64,000 nucleotides of DNA from Mactra quadrangularis (Eukaryota > Mollusca > Bivalvia > Venerida > Mactridae): assembly GCA_025267735.1 (NCBI GenBank), contig CM046295.1, positions 21,670,938-21,734,937 on the forward strand, given 5' to 3'. Shown piece after piece: positions 32,575 to 45,342 of the stretch. Numbering within the stretch: position 1 is the stretch's first letter; each line of letters starts with the position of its first letter. Both the position numbers and the translations under genes were made by a program. Below the pieces are notes generated by a model. That model saw only the letters and a program-made list of their open reading frames with translations. It searched no databases and had not been told where the DNA came from.

Positions 32575-33202
32575 CACAGTATAAACGACAATTTATATTT
32601 ATTTATTTATTGAGTTCAAGGTAGATTTAATATGTAAAACATGTCATGATAATTAGACATCTATTATGTTTAAGTGACTGATAATTCAATGTTTGTTTAA
32701 AATCAATTTAAATGAGTTGGCTAATCAGTCGTCATTCTTTATTTATACTTATAAATGATCATTGATCTTTATAACAATACAATACAAACTTAATTTATTG
32801 TGGAACAATTTGTAACAAATACAATTTAACATTAGCTATGTAATTATGAATAAGTGCTTCATTAAATGGAAATCAGTTGTACTTGTAATTTAGGAATCTT
32901 TATCTAATATGTTTCTGTATACTGGTGCATGTTGTACATGCATGGCCAATCTTGTTTAGTTTGTCATTTTATCAATTTTCTACTCAGAAAAGCAACTTTG
33001 TCAGAGTTGACAGACTTAAAATGCCTCTACAATGTTATTGATCCCATGTTTTATATTTATCATTTATTTTATAGAAGAATCATAAACCAACTAGTGAAAT
33101 TGAAATCAATTATTTTTAGTGTTTAAAACTGATTTATCAGTTAATTGTGGCAGCCTTATAAATGAATGTGTGTATGTACTCAAGAAACATGATTAGAGGA
33201 TA

Positions 33203-33385
33203 TCAGTTTGAATTTTTAAACAAAAGAAGTTGATCCAATAAGTAAGCAGACATTACGAAAAGTGTACAGCCCACTATCAAGGTTAAACACTTAGCTTTTT
33301 CACTTGGAATTCCTAAGGAATCCATTATCCATTGACAAACATTTGGATACATATTTGCAATCTCAAATAGTGATAAACAATTCAT
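33203..33385 (-). CDS. Possible membrane microprotein (weak candidate)
   Basis: A 60-codon minus-strand frame has a plausible polar N terminus (MYPNVCQWIMDSLGIPSEKA) and a C-terminal hydrophobic stretch (CLTLIVGCTLFVMSAYLLDQ). I recognise no family. No splice partner or polyadenylation signal is evident, and AT-rich DNA readily gives hydrophobic frames. It is listed only because it sits alone between repeats and looks more protein-like than its neighbours. Confidence 0.15.
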   Translation of the reverse strand: MNCLSLFEIANMYPNVCQWIMDSLGIPSEKAKCLTLIVGCTLFVMSAYLLDQLLLFKNSN

Positions 33386-33703
33386 GGAAATTCAAATTCA
33401 ACTATGAACAGGGGAATTAGTCAGAAATCCTTATAAAATCCCTAATTAAAAATAACAGGGATTCATCCAAAGGTTTTGGGACCCTCTCAGTCTGAATTTG
33501 TTAGAATGGTATTTGGTTGGTATCCTTTCGTAAAGTCTGAACTGCAATGCCTTAGTCATTATTTTGGATAAAAATGTTGTGGAATCTTTATTGTTGTGTT
33601 TCATTGATGCCTGGTATTTAGGTAGAATTTCTATAATGCCTATTTACAATCATTTTGGTATTCATTTAAAAACCATGGAAAAAGATTACAAAACATTGCT
33701 TCA

Positions 33704-33752
33704 GAAATTATTGGGGAAAGATAAGTGACTAAAGTCCCTAATTCATATAAGG
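33704..33752 (-). mobile_element. Solo end of the AGGGAC MITE
   Basis: 'ggggaaagataagtgactaaagtccct' matches one terminus of the elements at 455, 13156 and 44180. The other end is not clearly found. Confidence 0.5.
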
Positions 33753-34159
33753 ACAGGGCAGTGATCCAGACACAATCCCCCGATAAAAATCACTGGGATT
33801 CCTTCAACATTTTGGGATCCTTGGATACCCAAGACGTTGCTAGTGAACCCTGGATATAATTTCTATAAAGTATGATCAAGGAAACGTTTGAAATAAACCA
33901 ACCATTTTGACATTCTATTCGTCAATCATTCGCCTTGTAACATCCTTTCAATTTTATCACCCTTAGGTTGTCAATTCATTCATTGTTAGTCAGATGATGT
34001 TACTTAGAAAGTATTGAAGTTTTTATTAACTGCCTTAGGGGTCTTGATTTGTATGGGATACTAATATTGTTCATAAATTTCCTTGTTATATAAATTAAGG
34101 TCTACTTATTGTTGAAGCCTACCCAAATATCTTAGCCATTCTCCTCTCTCATTGGTTGA

Positions 34160-34335
34160 AATTGACACACCTCTTGATAAAATCAATTTTTATTGGTTGA
34201 AATGAACACACCTTGACAAAATCAATTTTCATTAGTTGAAGTTTACACACCTCTTGATGAAAATTTTCATTAGTTGAAGTTTACACACCTCTTTATAAAA
34301 TCAATTCTCATTGGTTTAGATTGACACACCTTCAG
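34160..34335 (+). repeat. Minisatellite, unit of about 45 bp
   Basis: Four units are built from ttggttgaaattgacacacc and tcttgataaaatcaattttc, with decay in the third and fourth. No gene lies nearby. Confidence 0.8.
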
Positions 34336-34571
34336 AAAAAAACCCGGTTTTTCATAATTTTGTATTTAATTTAGATGTATAATAGTTACGGTTTTGGTTG
34401 TTTTAATCTTATTATGTTTTTATTTTTTTAATATATTTTGCTGGTCAAAAGTAAATTGTTAAATGTTTTTTATTTATGAATAATTACGAGTATTGTTAAA
34501 ATTTTATTCAATTCTCAATGACGCATACATTATGATTAAATCTGCTGTTTTGAATATTTAGTGCTTACATG

Positions 34572-34846
34572 TATTGTGCGTAAAGTTTGACCCCAATCTG
34601 ACCTTTATGCAAGAATAATCATTTCACTGAATACGAATGTAGTATTAATGCTCGATACCGATCAGAGTATATCGTCAAAGCTCGAATGTAATTTTTACAC
34701 GGGGATTAATTTTTAAAATATATTAAAGCGTACATGTATGCCAAATTGTAGAATAGGTGTGGTATTGATTTGTGTCGGGATATGTGTAGATAATTATTAG
34801 ATGCTAATGTGAAAGGTAAGTTCGGGGTCATACTTTATGCACAATA
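34572..34846 (+). mobile_element. tagtgcgtac MITE, single copy
   Basis: The inverted ends tattgtgcgtaaagtttgac and gtcatactttatgcacaata bound 275 bp. It aligns with 30691-30923. Confidence 0.8.
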
Positions 34847-35194
34847 CTTTTATGTCCACAGTAAAAATAATACAGATGTATGGGTCATAGACAGATGAAT
34901 GAAAGTGAACAATATGACGCTTTGCTACTAACCACAGTTTTTTATGATGTTGGGTAATCAAGCTTTGTCTCAATATACTTTTAAAGGTATATTCTTTAAT
35001 TTCTTTTAAAGTAAGTCAATTGTAACTTTTACTTGACTTAGAAACTTTGTATACATGAAATTTGCAATAACTCAAACATGCAGTACGCAAGAACTGTGAC
35101 TCCATTTATCTGCAGATTTTGGAGTTACTCCCCTTTGATTGTTTATTAGTATTGTACAATATCACAGGTTTAGCACAAAACAGACTTATAGTTG

Positions 35195-35436
35195 ATTATA
35201 TCTCAACTGTCAAAACATGAATATTTTCAAGGTGAATGCATTTGTTAAAATTATTTCCGTAATACACCCATGAGTTTCCAAAAGTGTGTATTATGATTTA
35301 GTAAAGCTTCCTATATGCCTTATGATATGTTTTAATCAAGATATATTTATTAACAATTAGGCCGCCAGTACAAAAACAATGCATTCAGTCACCGTGAAAT
35401 TATTTGAACTTTGACTATTGAAAAAAAAACAACTGT
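35195..35436 (+). mobile_element. ctcaactgtcaaaacatgaat MITE, copy 1
   Basis: It aligns along its length with 43787-44041: tctcaactgtcaaaacatga, gtaatacacccatgag, agtacaaaaacaatgcattc. The terminal bases are more decayed than in the other copy. Confidence 0.8.
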
Positions 35437-35812
35437 AACTCACTCTTTTCTTATACTGAGTTACGACCATTTTGCGCTAAATCTGCATATTCTTATTAAA
35501 TGACATCTTTAGACATTAACATTAGATTCATAATTCGTGTACATTTTTCTGACATTTTCGGGAAGGTGGAGGTGAAGTTTTCTACTAAATTTTTGACACA
35601 TCTTGGGCAGATAGCCTTAATCAGGTCAATTTGTTGGATTGTATGATCATGACAGACCTTATTATCATTATTATAATTATTATTTCTTTTAACTGTTGTA
35701 CCAGTATATGTATATTTTAGTAAATTATGTATATAAATCATAAAAATATCAGATATTACAAAATTCTATAACAATTTTTATGTATTGACTTTTTTCTTAT
35801 GATTTGCATGCC

Positions 35813-36110
35813 CTCCCAGCTGGCTCAGTTTGTAGCACACAAGTCTACTGAGTGGTTGTAGGTTTATTTCCGGTCGGGAGATACTTTTGTGGAGTTCAAT
35901 GCTGAAATAATTTCTATGGCCATTCTCCCTCCTACCACTGATTCTTAATCATGTAGAGCAGTTGTCAGTCACTGACAGACAGAAGTATGCACCTAGTAAC
36001 TGGTTAACATCTAAATCCAGAGATTAAGCCTTTCCAGGAACTGAGTAATTTTACCGACTGTGGTAGTATGACCAATACAATGTGATGCAATGGGTTTGCC
36101 CAACCAAAAA
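35813..36110 (+). mobile_element. SINE-A copy
   Basis: The head 'gctggctcagtttgtagcac', core 'ccattctccctcctaccact' and a tail with 'acaatgtgatgcaatgggtt' are present. A second, more decayed core fragment follows at 36120-36240. Confidence 0.82.
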
Positions 36111-36644
36111 ATAGAGTTTGGCAGGATTATATTATATGGCCATTCTCTCTCATATTGGTTCAAAGGACAGCTGTCAGCCGTTGATGGGTATGTTTAATTC
36201 CAGTTTAAGTACAGAGATATAGGCTTGTCCAAGATACATTTGAGCACCTCAACCTTTTATGAATGAAAAATCTCGGAAGGATTGTGGGGGGGGGGGTCTA
36301 CCCAGGCAGCTTGGGATTTTAATACCTACACGAGACAAAGCACAAGGGTTATGCAAAATAGTTCTTGTAGTATACACGCAGATCTTTGTCAAAACTTTTT
36401 TCTGTTAAATATTGTTCAGCGATATCATTGAACTGTGTCATTTCAAATTCATGGACTAATAACAAAACATCAATCATTGCCTAAACAATTGTGGATTTGT
36501 TTACTTTAACACCGGTCAAAGCATTTTGTTTGGAAATGTGATGAAAAGGTAGTTCCAAAATGGCATCTAAATATGTCTGAGGTTATTCGTAGCGAATGAT
36601 CGAGGAGTTCCGAATAGTCCAAGATAATGAGTAGGGTATATGAC

Positions 36645-36840
36645 CATTACAAAACATGTATGACATGTTGTAAAACAAAGCATAGATAAAAAAGTAATTG
36701 TTGAATTTTCATAGAAGGGTACAACCAGCCTGGATGAGGTTCGAACCAGCTACTCTCCAGACGAAAGATACAAAAACTGACCAGGGTTGTAGGAGATATA
36801 TTAAACCTGACGGTGTTGGCTCTATAATTTTTCATTCTCG
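36645..36840 (-). mobile_element. tRNA-like SINE-C copy, minus strand
   Basis: On the minus strand it has a B box (ctggttcgaacctc), then gttgtacccttctatgaaaa. The body matches 40962-41210, where the same order is ggttcgaattccaccc then ggttatacccttccatgaaa. Confidence 0.6.
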
Positions 36841-37278
36841 TACCCCGAGGTTATCAAGATTCTCGATTTAACTAGCTAGTATGGGTACGAGAATGTATAT
36901 TTTTATGAGCACCAAGGGGTTTAACTATTGAGATTGAGCAAAATTAATTTCAAAAACGAATAATGGCAGAAAAGCCTTTTTGGCCTTCTCGTCTAATCAA
37001 AGGGAGCTAACTAAGGCAAAATATTAAATATTTTGTTTTACAGAGTTACTCCCCTTTGTACTTTTATAAGTAATCCCACCGTACTGGTCGTCTTTTATGT
37101 TTTGTGTGATTTTAACAAGGGACTGTCCCTTTCACCAGGATGCATTATGTGCAGAACCTGGGACTTTTCATCCCTAAATGATAAATATTTGAGAATTTAA
37201 GATAATCAATACTCGATCATATTTGAAAGCAGAAAACGTCCTGGAATATATAAGCCCTACACTTTGTAATATTATGAC

Positions 37279-37595
37279 ATGGGTGAAAGTTTTCAGTATT
37301 AATACTGATTTCAGTATTTTGAGAATAAATTTCACTTTCTAATATGAAATCTCGTCTATTTCAGTATTTTGAAAGTAGGTTTCAGGGGCGGATCCAGAAT
37401 GTTTACCTACATAACCATTAAATCTGTGTTAAGCACCGAGAAAATTTGCTTCGTGCTACTTAAAAATTACCTACAGTCAAGAAATACACATAATTATGGA
37501 CAGGTATATTTTGGAAATTCCAGGGGGTCCGGACCCCCCGCTGGATCCGCCTATGGGTTTTCAGTATTTTTAAAACCTTCAATTTCCACCCTTGC
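37279..37595. mobile_element. catgggtgaaag MITE interrupted by a ggcggatcc element
   Basis: The outer ends catgggtgaaagttttcagt and aaccttcaatttccaccctt are inverted. Between 37385 and 37554 lies a complete insertion bounded by gggcggatccag and ctggatccgcc. The outer element resembles 54644-54782. Confidence 0.75.
37385..37554 (+). mobile_element. ggcggatcc element (copy 2), nested
   Basis: The inverted ends gggcggatccag / ctggatccgcc bound 170 bp, with ccattaaatctgtgttaagc and a near-palindromic gggggtccggacccccc before the right end. Confidence 0.85.
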
Positions 37596-38107
37596 TATGA
37601 TCAATAACTAAACATTGATAAAGGTATAACACGTATTATTAAATCAATAGACCAATAATAGATCAATAATGTACATTATTGTAACCAGGAGAATATCCAT
37701 AAAAGTTCCATTCAATGATGCTGAGTATTTAATCAAAATGATATTTATTGTCATTGAATATGATTGAATAACTTGTTCTATCAATAATAGTAATACCAGT
37801 GAATAGGCAGGCCCATAGAAACAGGGTTGGTGGGTAGAGGGCTTAGACTCTATATAATTAAATCTAATAGAATATTGCGATATATTGTTATATTTTATTC
37901 ATCTGTCAATGGCATTTACGTTAACCCCTCTGGTTTAAATACTCGATATTATTTTTTGATAAACCTGTACATAGATAAACTAGGTCCTTATAAGATCTTT
38001 GATAACTATTTTATCGTGATAAGGGTACAGAAGTATTACAGTGAGTATTTAAATCAGTGGGGTTTATGTTTACACCAATGACAGTTGAATTAAACTCACC
38101 AATAGTG

Positions 38108-38352
38108 AGTCCATTAGTGTATTTCTTGCCTGTAAGTCATTTTAAGTAGCATGAAGCCATTTTCTCGGTGCTTAACATAGATTTAATGGTTATGTAGTTT
38201 TTTATTATCAATATGTTGCATTTTTTCTGCAAAATTTGTATAATGTAGTTGTGGTTCGATGTTCGGACCCCCCCCCCCCTAGAAAAGTTCGGCCCCTCCC
38301 TTAGAAAAGTTCGGACAACCCCCTAGAAAAAAATCCTGGATCCGCCCCTGCT
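38108..38352 (-). mobile_element. ggcggatcc element (copy 3), inverted
   Basis: The reverse complement carries the same ccattaaatctatgttaagc and tttaagtagcatgaag (inverted) blocks. It ends 'cctggatccgcccctg'. A poly-C stretch and two gaaaagttcgg repeats lie near this end. Confidence 0.8.
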
Positions 38353-38885
38353 GTGTGTTTGGTCACGATCATTTAACACGTACGGACACTACAGTGTGAT
38401 TCCCTCAGCATCGAATCTCCTATTATAATACTATTAATATTTAATGGTTGTTTATCATGAAATCTGTGGAACAAAAGATCGCAATATAAATTAAAATAGT
38501 CTATTCATTTATATTGACAACATTTATTAGGTTATACGCCTCCTCGAGGGTAAATTCTATGACTTACAGCTTTATAAACGTGTTCAGTAATATGATTGGT
38601 AAATTTACGCCTGGTTAATGACATTGATTTCATTTTAATGTTGTAAAATATTGGAAATTTCCGCGTCCTTCTAATCGTGAAACTTCGAACATTCCCGTAA
38701 GCAATCGTAACTTATCGACAATTTCTGTGACCTAAAAATGGACAAACCAGGTCGAGTTCATAGTGAACTTTGAACTTGTTTGTCCAATGAAAAACATACA
38801 TTTACTGGTCACGGAAATTGCCGAGTAGTAACGAATGATTCCGTAACGCCACATTCGGAACACGTCGGCGATCTTCGACGGAGAT

Positions 38886-39074
38886 ATGCACTGAATAAAA
38901 AGTTAGCAGAGCCAGCAGAAACAGCAGAAGGATAAACAGAAACAACAGAAGGATCGATCCTCATGCTGTGTCTGCTGGCAGAAAGATTGAATTACAGCAG
39001 AAGGATAAATCCTTCTGCTGTTTCGGTTTATTGTACTGCTGTTTCTGCTGGGTCTGCTAACGTTTTATTCATAC
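38886..39074. repeat. Foldback palindrome with cagcagaaacagcagaagga arms
   Basis: The left arm actgaataaaaagttagcag plus agccagcagaaacagcagaa pairs with the right arm ttctgctgggtctgctaacg and ttttattcatac. Inner ggatcgatcc and aggataaatccttctgctg make smaller palindromes. It spans about 190 bp and has no coding sense. Confidence 0.8.
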
Positions 39075-40026
39075 ATTTTTACAGCATAGAATAAATCGGC
39101 TAGAAGTTTAACCCAATAGTTAATGTTGCCTTACGCGGTCAAAAGTTTAATCTAGTATACCTAGTTGCTATAGAGTAATCAATAATAAATATTTAATCAG
39201 TGTACATAGTATGAATTAACTGTATGTATAATATTATACCATTTAGGTCATTTTTCCTTTAATCGGGTAGGTATCGATTGTCTATTTTGACATACGGGTA
39301 GCATTTTGAAATTTATGCCATATATACGTTTCCTCTTTACGGAATTATTGTATCGAGGTCAGGTACGACATTTTTGTGTGACAAAACAGTGCCTTTGGAT
39401 TAAAACCGAGTTTGATTTTGAAGTTTTAAGCCATTTTCAGGTAATATTTTATATGGTTTAATGATTAATTTGTAAAAAAAAACATGAGCGGTGCCTATAT
39501 GTAAAACAGGTGCCCGTTTTTTATGTGATTGAATTTGATCTACTTAATTTTAATTGAAAATATTAAATTTTGTTATTGAATACCAACCATATTGCGAGCC
39601 ATAACGAGGGCAGGGGTTATAATATAGAAGACATGGCGCTAGATCTTCTGAGTGGCTCGACCCACTTATATAAGCCAAACAAGTGCACTATATTAGTTAG
39701 ATATATTACGATTATATTGAAAAATATCGTAAGGTAAAGTTACGATTTACGATGAAAAAAGCGATCGTAAGTTTTTTATGATAATAGGAGCCCCTGGTTG
39801 GACTAGCGTTGTGATAAAACATCAAAATCGTATTAATCATACCGTACATGGGTTCATGGGCCCTTTATACGGGGAATTTGTTTACAGAAAGATGCTTATT
39901 CTATGCAAATATACGAGCATTTATAAGTAAAAAAATATTTTAAGTCTGCTTCCATATACATATACATGTACATGATCAGCCGACTTTACAATTTTGTATA
40001 ATAATCCATGATCATTGTTTTCACCT

Positions 40027-40187
40027 ACAGGCAGGGGACCCCCAGCCAGTACCCATTTACCCCTGGGCATAGTGGAACAATTTGGTAACTTTCTTGCTCA
40101 AGAAAATAAACAGTGTTCCTGGTGGGGTTTGAACCCGCGGGACCTCTTGGTCCTTAAACGCGTGTCCTACCACTAGACCATTGCTTT
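40027..40187 (-). mobile_element. tRNA-headed SINE-E, copy 1
   Basis: On the minus strand it opens with a tRNA-like unit, A box tggtctagtggtaggaca and B box gcgggttcaaacccc. A body follows with cttgagcaagaaagttacc and caggggtaaatgggtact. The same body lies at 60480-60640. The acceptor stem does not close, so this is a SINE rather than a tRNA gene. Confidence 0.65.
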
Positions 40188-40961
40188 ATAAAAATGTATA
40201 TATCACAAAACTAGCCATATGCGTACATGAATATTATTTCATTGTGTGTTTACTGGATTTACTATTTAAATATTTGAATACGTTATTAGTGCATATTTTA
40301 TGTACAATGTATATTTTGCTTTTTATGCTTAGTTCAAAAATGGAAACACAGATAGGGTTGAACTAGTATGGAAAAATATCTAAATACCTCGCTAATTATG
40401 CTTCGCACTCATATATACGAGCAACTCCCCTTACATACTTAAATATAATTTATATTATTGACTTTTTTCTACTTATAGTTGGATTGCTTCCTACTGTAAA
40501 CATTTATTAGGGAGACTAAAGTTCTGATTTGTTATGAAATGAGTTGCAACACGAAACACTTTTATTGATTGATGTATTGATTGATAATGGACATTAATAT
40601 TAAAGTTTAACAGAACCAAAAATATCTTTGAAAAAAAGATCATCGGTGCGATGTTTGAAGTATTAATGTTTGCCAGCGAACTAGAATTTTCATAATTGCT
40701 ATTAAATCCGCATATTGAAAATCTAGGACCGTATAACTAAACTTTATATCCGATAACCAATGATTTCATATATTTTATTCATTTCTCAATACCGGAAGTG
40801 AATTTCATTGGACAAACAGAAATAGTAGAGCAAATTGTATTGGTTAAAATATAGGTCAAAAGTTGGCGTAGACTTTGCGCCGAAAAAATACGATATTCAT
40901 TCAAATTAGCATAATATATTATGTTTTATGCTCTAACAATATAGTTATTCCTTTAATAAGT

Positions 40962-41210
40962 TGGTAGCGCACCGGGATTTTGAATCTAGCGTCCCGAGGG
41001 GGTTATGGTTCGAATTCCACCCTGGGAGGTTATACCCTTCCATGAAAATTTGACAAATATGTCAATTTTCCTCTATTAATAGTTTGTATGATGAGAAGTT
41101 TCCGGTCTTGTGAAAGGGTAGGTGAGTATACTGGTTATAGACAAGGGTGGATGTCGTAAAATAATCAAAACGTGTGGACACGGCGTTAAACCCAAATAGA
41201 ATAGAATTAA
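40962..41210 (+). mobile_element. tRNA-like SINE-C, complete copy
   Basis: 'ttggtagcgcaccgggattt' (A-box region) and 'tggttcgaattccaccctgg' (B box) precede a body with ggttatacccttccatgaaa and ggtcttgtgaaagggtaggt. The end is acacggcgttaaacccaaat, a tail very like that of SINE-A. Confidence 0.7.
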
Positions 41211-41953
41211 AAAAATATTAAAATGGAATTCACCATACTGCGTGACTTATTCAATATCTTTAATTACTAAACATAAGCATATTGATAACTCATTAATGAT
41301 ATTACTTTTTTTCTAGATTTTTTAATTGAACAAACATTTTACCCCTTTTAATAATAAAAGTATAATTAGATATACCGGAACATTAAACCACACGATTCGT
41401 AATTTTGAAATTCAACATTATATTTAGTTCATGTAGTGTATGAAAAATATAGGGCGATATGACCTTTTTGTGTTGGTGCGCCGTGAAACCCAAAATATAG
41501 GTATCTAATTGTCAATTATTGATTTACAATGTAATTAACTATAAATATTGATATTGTTCATGCTATGTAAAGTCAAAATTAAAAAACTGTGAGATCTCCC
41601 GCACGAATTAAGAGTCAATTCATGTATGCTAAATATCATGTTATATAAAAATTCGTCAATAATGCCATTTTTCCTGTATCAATTAGATGTATACATGGAA
41701 ATATATTCGGGCTGTATTATGAATGGTAGATGAGCAAAATGCCCATGTTTTGTGTTGGCACGGTATTGACCAACAATTAACACAAATGACGATGATTATA
41801 GTGCTTTTAACGTCTTTTATTTCTAGACAAATGCTAAACTGAGTGTAGTGTATTGTAAATAAATCCGCAGTTTATAGTAAAACCATACACACAAAAAAAC
41901 TGTGTCGAAAGAGATACTAGATTATTTGCAAATTATTTCTCGCAATGAATTCA

Positions 41954-42170
41954 GTTTTGTTTTTGTTGGGTTAAAGCCTTTACACCACATTGTATAGGTC
42001 ATATAACGGCGGTTAGCCAACGTACTCACTCCTCCTGGAAAGGCTAAATCTCTGGATTTAGCTTTTAAACAACTGCATGTACTAAGCGCATACTTTCGTC
42101 AGTGACTGACAACTGCCCTACATAATTAAAAAATATTGGTAGGAGGGAGAATGGCTGTAGAAATAATTAG
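41954..42170 (-). mobile_element. SINE-A copy, inverted, head lost
   Basis: It starts with the inverted tail (tttgttgggttaaagccttt) and runs through gtcagtgactgacaactgcc to ggtaggagggagaatggctg. The tRNA-like head is missing, as expected of 5' truncated retrotransposition. Confidence 0.8.
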
Positions 42171-43341
42171 CACAGTTCACAATCTACGTATTGTTGCCGC
42201 TTTTTTCTAAAAACAGAAAAGAAACAATTATTTTATGCAATACATGTATTTGATTTGTTCTTGCTGGTGCAAGGGTCTGACTAAAGACTAAGTTTTTTGC
42301 CTTCTAAATATGTCAAGTGAATGTATTCATTAGTTTAGGAATGGAAGAAATTGAAAACTTTTTATATTTCAGTTATATTTTCATTGTTCATTGTTTTCAA
42401 TATCACTAAACAAGAATTAACAAATCTCTGTCAAACAATAGTATACTTTATACAGATACAATAGAAGCGTTCGTTTGAGACAATGGTCAAACATAAAAGT
42501 TTTTTTGTTAGTTAGGAAAACAATGGCTTTTTTTCATTTGATATACAAATACATGAATTAATAACGGGGCTTCCTTGTTGACGGTTCTGAGATTTTTACA
42601 CGAAATTTTTCTTACAAATCAAAGCACTGAGTGCACTGCATGAAAAAATATAACTTAGAAGCCGATTTGTTACGTATATGACGACCATCGCATGTAAGTA
42701 TTGGCTAGCATTGATTTTATTAAATTTGCTTTAATGTATTGTTCGGATAAGGATATAAATAACGTCACTCATAATATTGACCGTTCATTAAAATAAAAAT
42801 AAATTCAGTAAATACTATAGTGCGTACAAAAAAAAACGCGTTTGATAAACACTAAAAATTAGACAATTCATTTCAGGGGTAGGCAGTATTGAAAATAAAA
42901 TTTGTGTAATTCATTTAAACAAATTTAGCATGGTTGATAAACCACCACCACTTGGTAAATCATGCTTTTTATGGTAGAATGCTTTCCATTACACCAACAA
43001 CTAAGACACAAGTAAAACATATCACAATTTTTTATTTTAAAGTCATCCTGGGCATCCCTCGTCCTGGGTTAGTTCATTGTATTGTTATCATAAACAGTGT
43101 TTTGTTTTTTTGTTCGAACTATAATACAAGTTCAATCGATCAGTGCACTCTTAATTCTTATCTAGTTATTTGACCGATTGTCACTCGTTTTAGTTCTTTT
43201 TATAGATTTAAAGGTAACTCCTGTAATAACAGTAAATACAAAGTATCGTGGTACTAGATGCTTTTTTAATTCTTAGATTTTTTCGAATATTACTGATATT
43301 GCTTATGCATCTATATATGTTTTATTTAATTTAGTATTTAT

Positions 43342-43504
43342 AGGTTATTATACATTTTACTGTACAATACGAAAATATATTTGGACGAGTACACAGCTTG
43401 AAAAGTTATATTGGACGAGCCAATAGGCGAATCCAGTATGACTTTTCAAGCTGTGTACGAGTCCAACTATATTCCGTATTGTACAGTAAAATGTATAATA
43501 ACCT
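43342..43504. repeat. Large near-perfect foldback palindrome
   Basis: Arms of about 65 bp start aggttattatacattttact and are repeated in inverse as agtaaaatgtataataacct, separated by about 30 bases (tatattggacgagccaatag...). Only a few mismatches are seen. The flanking 43590-43640 repeats cgtccaatacgaaaata and an inverse piece. Confidence 0.88.
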
Positions 43505-43786
43505 TTTTTTATTCGTCTTCATATCGTCTTCAATTCGTTAAAAATTAAAATCGGGAACCAGACTAGCATCGTTTAGTGCACATGTACCCAACCGTCCAAT
43601 ACGAAAATAATATATTTTTTGGATTCAATACGGGAATATATTGGACGGTCACGTGGTACAAATACAGATTGTCGCTTGGTTAGATTTATTAGATATATAA
43701 TAAACACATGTACTGTACATGATTCCTGTTTGTAAAATGATAATATCAAGCAAGTTGTATTATTTATAACATTTTGAATTTACAAC

Positions 43787-44041
43787 ATGTATTGTTCGTT
43801 TTTTCTCAACTGTCAAAACATGAATAATTTCACGGTGAATGCGTTTGTTAAAATTATTGTCGTAATACACACATGAGTTTTCGAAAGTGTGTATTATGAT
43901 CGAGTAAAGCTTCTTATGCCGTACTATAAATTCTAGTCAAGATAGTTTTAATAAAAATTAGACCGCCAGTACAAAAACAATGCATTCAGTCACCGTGAAA
44001 TTATTCAAGCTTTGACAGTTGAGAAAAAACGGACAATACAT
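43787..44041 (+). mobile_element. ctcaactgtcaaaacatgaat MITE, copy 2
   Basis: The left end atgtattgttcgttttttct and the inverse agaaaaaacggacaatacat at the right match at all but one base and continue into ctcaactgtcaaa. Subterminal ttcacggtgaatgcgtttg is also inverted near the right end. Confidence 0.88.
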
Positions 44042-44179
44042 TTGATTTATATGGGCTAAGTGTATTGAGTTTGTGTTCTATTATTTAAATTTATGTAACT
44101 GTACACATTTGTATTTTGTTAATACATGTACGAGTATACATGTATATTTGTTTATAATATATATATTTTCATCGCAATT

Positions 44180-44539
44180 AGGGACTTTAGTTAGTTATCT
44201 TTCCCTGATAAAATCTGAAGCAATCCAATTGGTAAGTAGGTCCTTACAGATGGAATCCTTGGATTTTATTATTGAATTTCTATGTAAGGATAACAAAATA
44301 TTTCATCTAATATCTTTCTTGTTAATTAAGATATTAACAGAAGTGATAAAATTTAGTTCTTTACCCTAAAAATACTTAGCTTGAATTTCAAACAAATTAA
44401 ATGATTAACAAAAAAAGTTATTTAAGATTAATTTTGGCAAATTGACATTGAAAAGTAAGGGAAAAATCCGAGTAATCCAACTAATTGGACCTACCTATTT
44501 GAAGAGTATACAAGGGGAAATAACTGACTAAAGTGTACC
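44180..44539 (-). mobile_element. MITE family AGGGAC (copy 3), inverted
   Basis: Its reverse complement aligns with 455-803 and 13156-13523. It begins agggactttagttagttatc and ends aaataactgactaaagtgta. Confidence 0.8.
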
Positions 44540-44815
44540 TTTAAGCACAATCAAGTAAAGCACATCATCTGAAATCAGCAACTTCGATAATCGATAGGTT
44601 AATTAAGAGAATAAAATTAATTAAGTATTATCTGTCTGAAGAATCGAGCATTGCTTCACATGAAATGTGTATTAATGACTCTATACTAGGGTGTATATTC
44701 ATTTACAACAGACACGAACGTTGTCCAAAAACAATGAAATTAATATTTAATTAATACTCAATTAATATTTACTACACTCAGGGAATGTATCACTGCCTTA
44801 AAATGTAAAATGCCG

Positions 44816-45118
44816 CCCGGCTAGCTCAGTTGGCAGCACGCAAGTCTACTGAGCGAGGGGTCGTGGTTTCGATTCCCGGACAGGGCATACTTTCGTGGAG
44901 CTTGGTCCTGAAATTATTTCTAAGGCCATTCTCCCTCCTACCAATGATTTTAACTATGTAGGGCAGTTGTCAGTCACTGATGAAAGTATGTGCTTAGTAG
45001 TTTGATAAACACCTAAATCCAGAGATTTAGCCTTTCAAGGAAACAGTGAGTAGATTGACTGACCGCCGTTATATGACCTATACAATATGTTGCTACGGCG
45101 TTAAACCCAACAAAACAA
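44816..45118 (+). mobile_element. SINE-A copy, near consensus
   Basis: The head ggctagctcagttggcagca and B box ggtttcgattcccgg, core ccattctccctcctaccaat, cctaaatccagagatttagc and tail ggcgttaaacccaacaaaac are all present. It is among the best preserved copies of the window. Confidence 0.88.
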
Positions 45119-45185
45119 ACAATTTAAATGTAAAAAAATAACTAAAACACACCCGATCCCTTGTTCATTCTTTTGAAATCCTGAA

Positions 45186-45342
45186 TATAGTGACCACCTG
45201 TCTTTAGTGGTCACTACGCTTCCCTCGCAGCTCAGTGAATATACTGAACGAGTTAAACTTTTAAGGGATGCAAGGGAGTATAAGTGATCGCTTACTACCA
45301 ATCCCTTAGGTGACCGCTGCAGACAAGTTTGACTGTACTGGG
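45186..45342. mobile_element. caagtttgactgta element, partial
   Basis: Its right end (ccgctgcagacaagtttgactgta) and left part (gtgaccacctgtctttagtggtc) match the ends of the longer element at 56843-57505. Confidence 0.6.

Noticed and set aside
40115..40187. Functional tRNA gene on the minus strand
   Set aside because: tRNA-like boxes are followed by a SINE body also found at 60480-60640.
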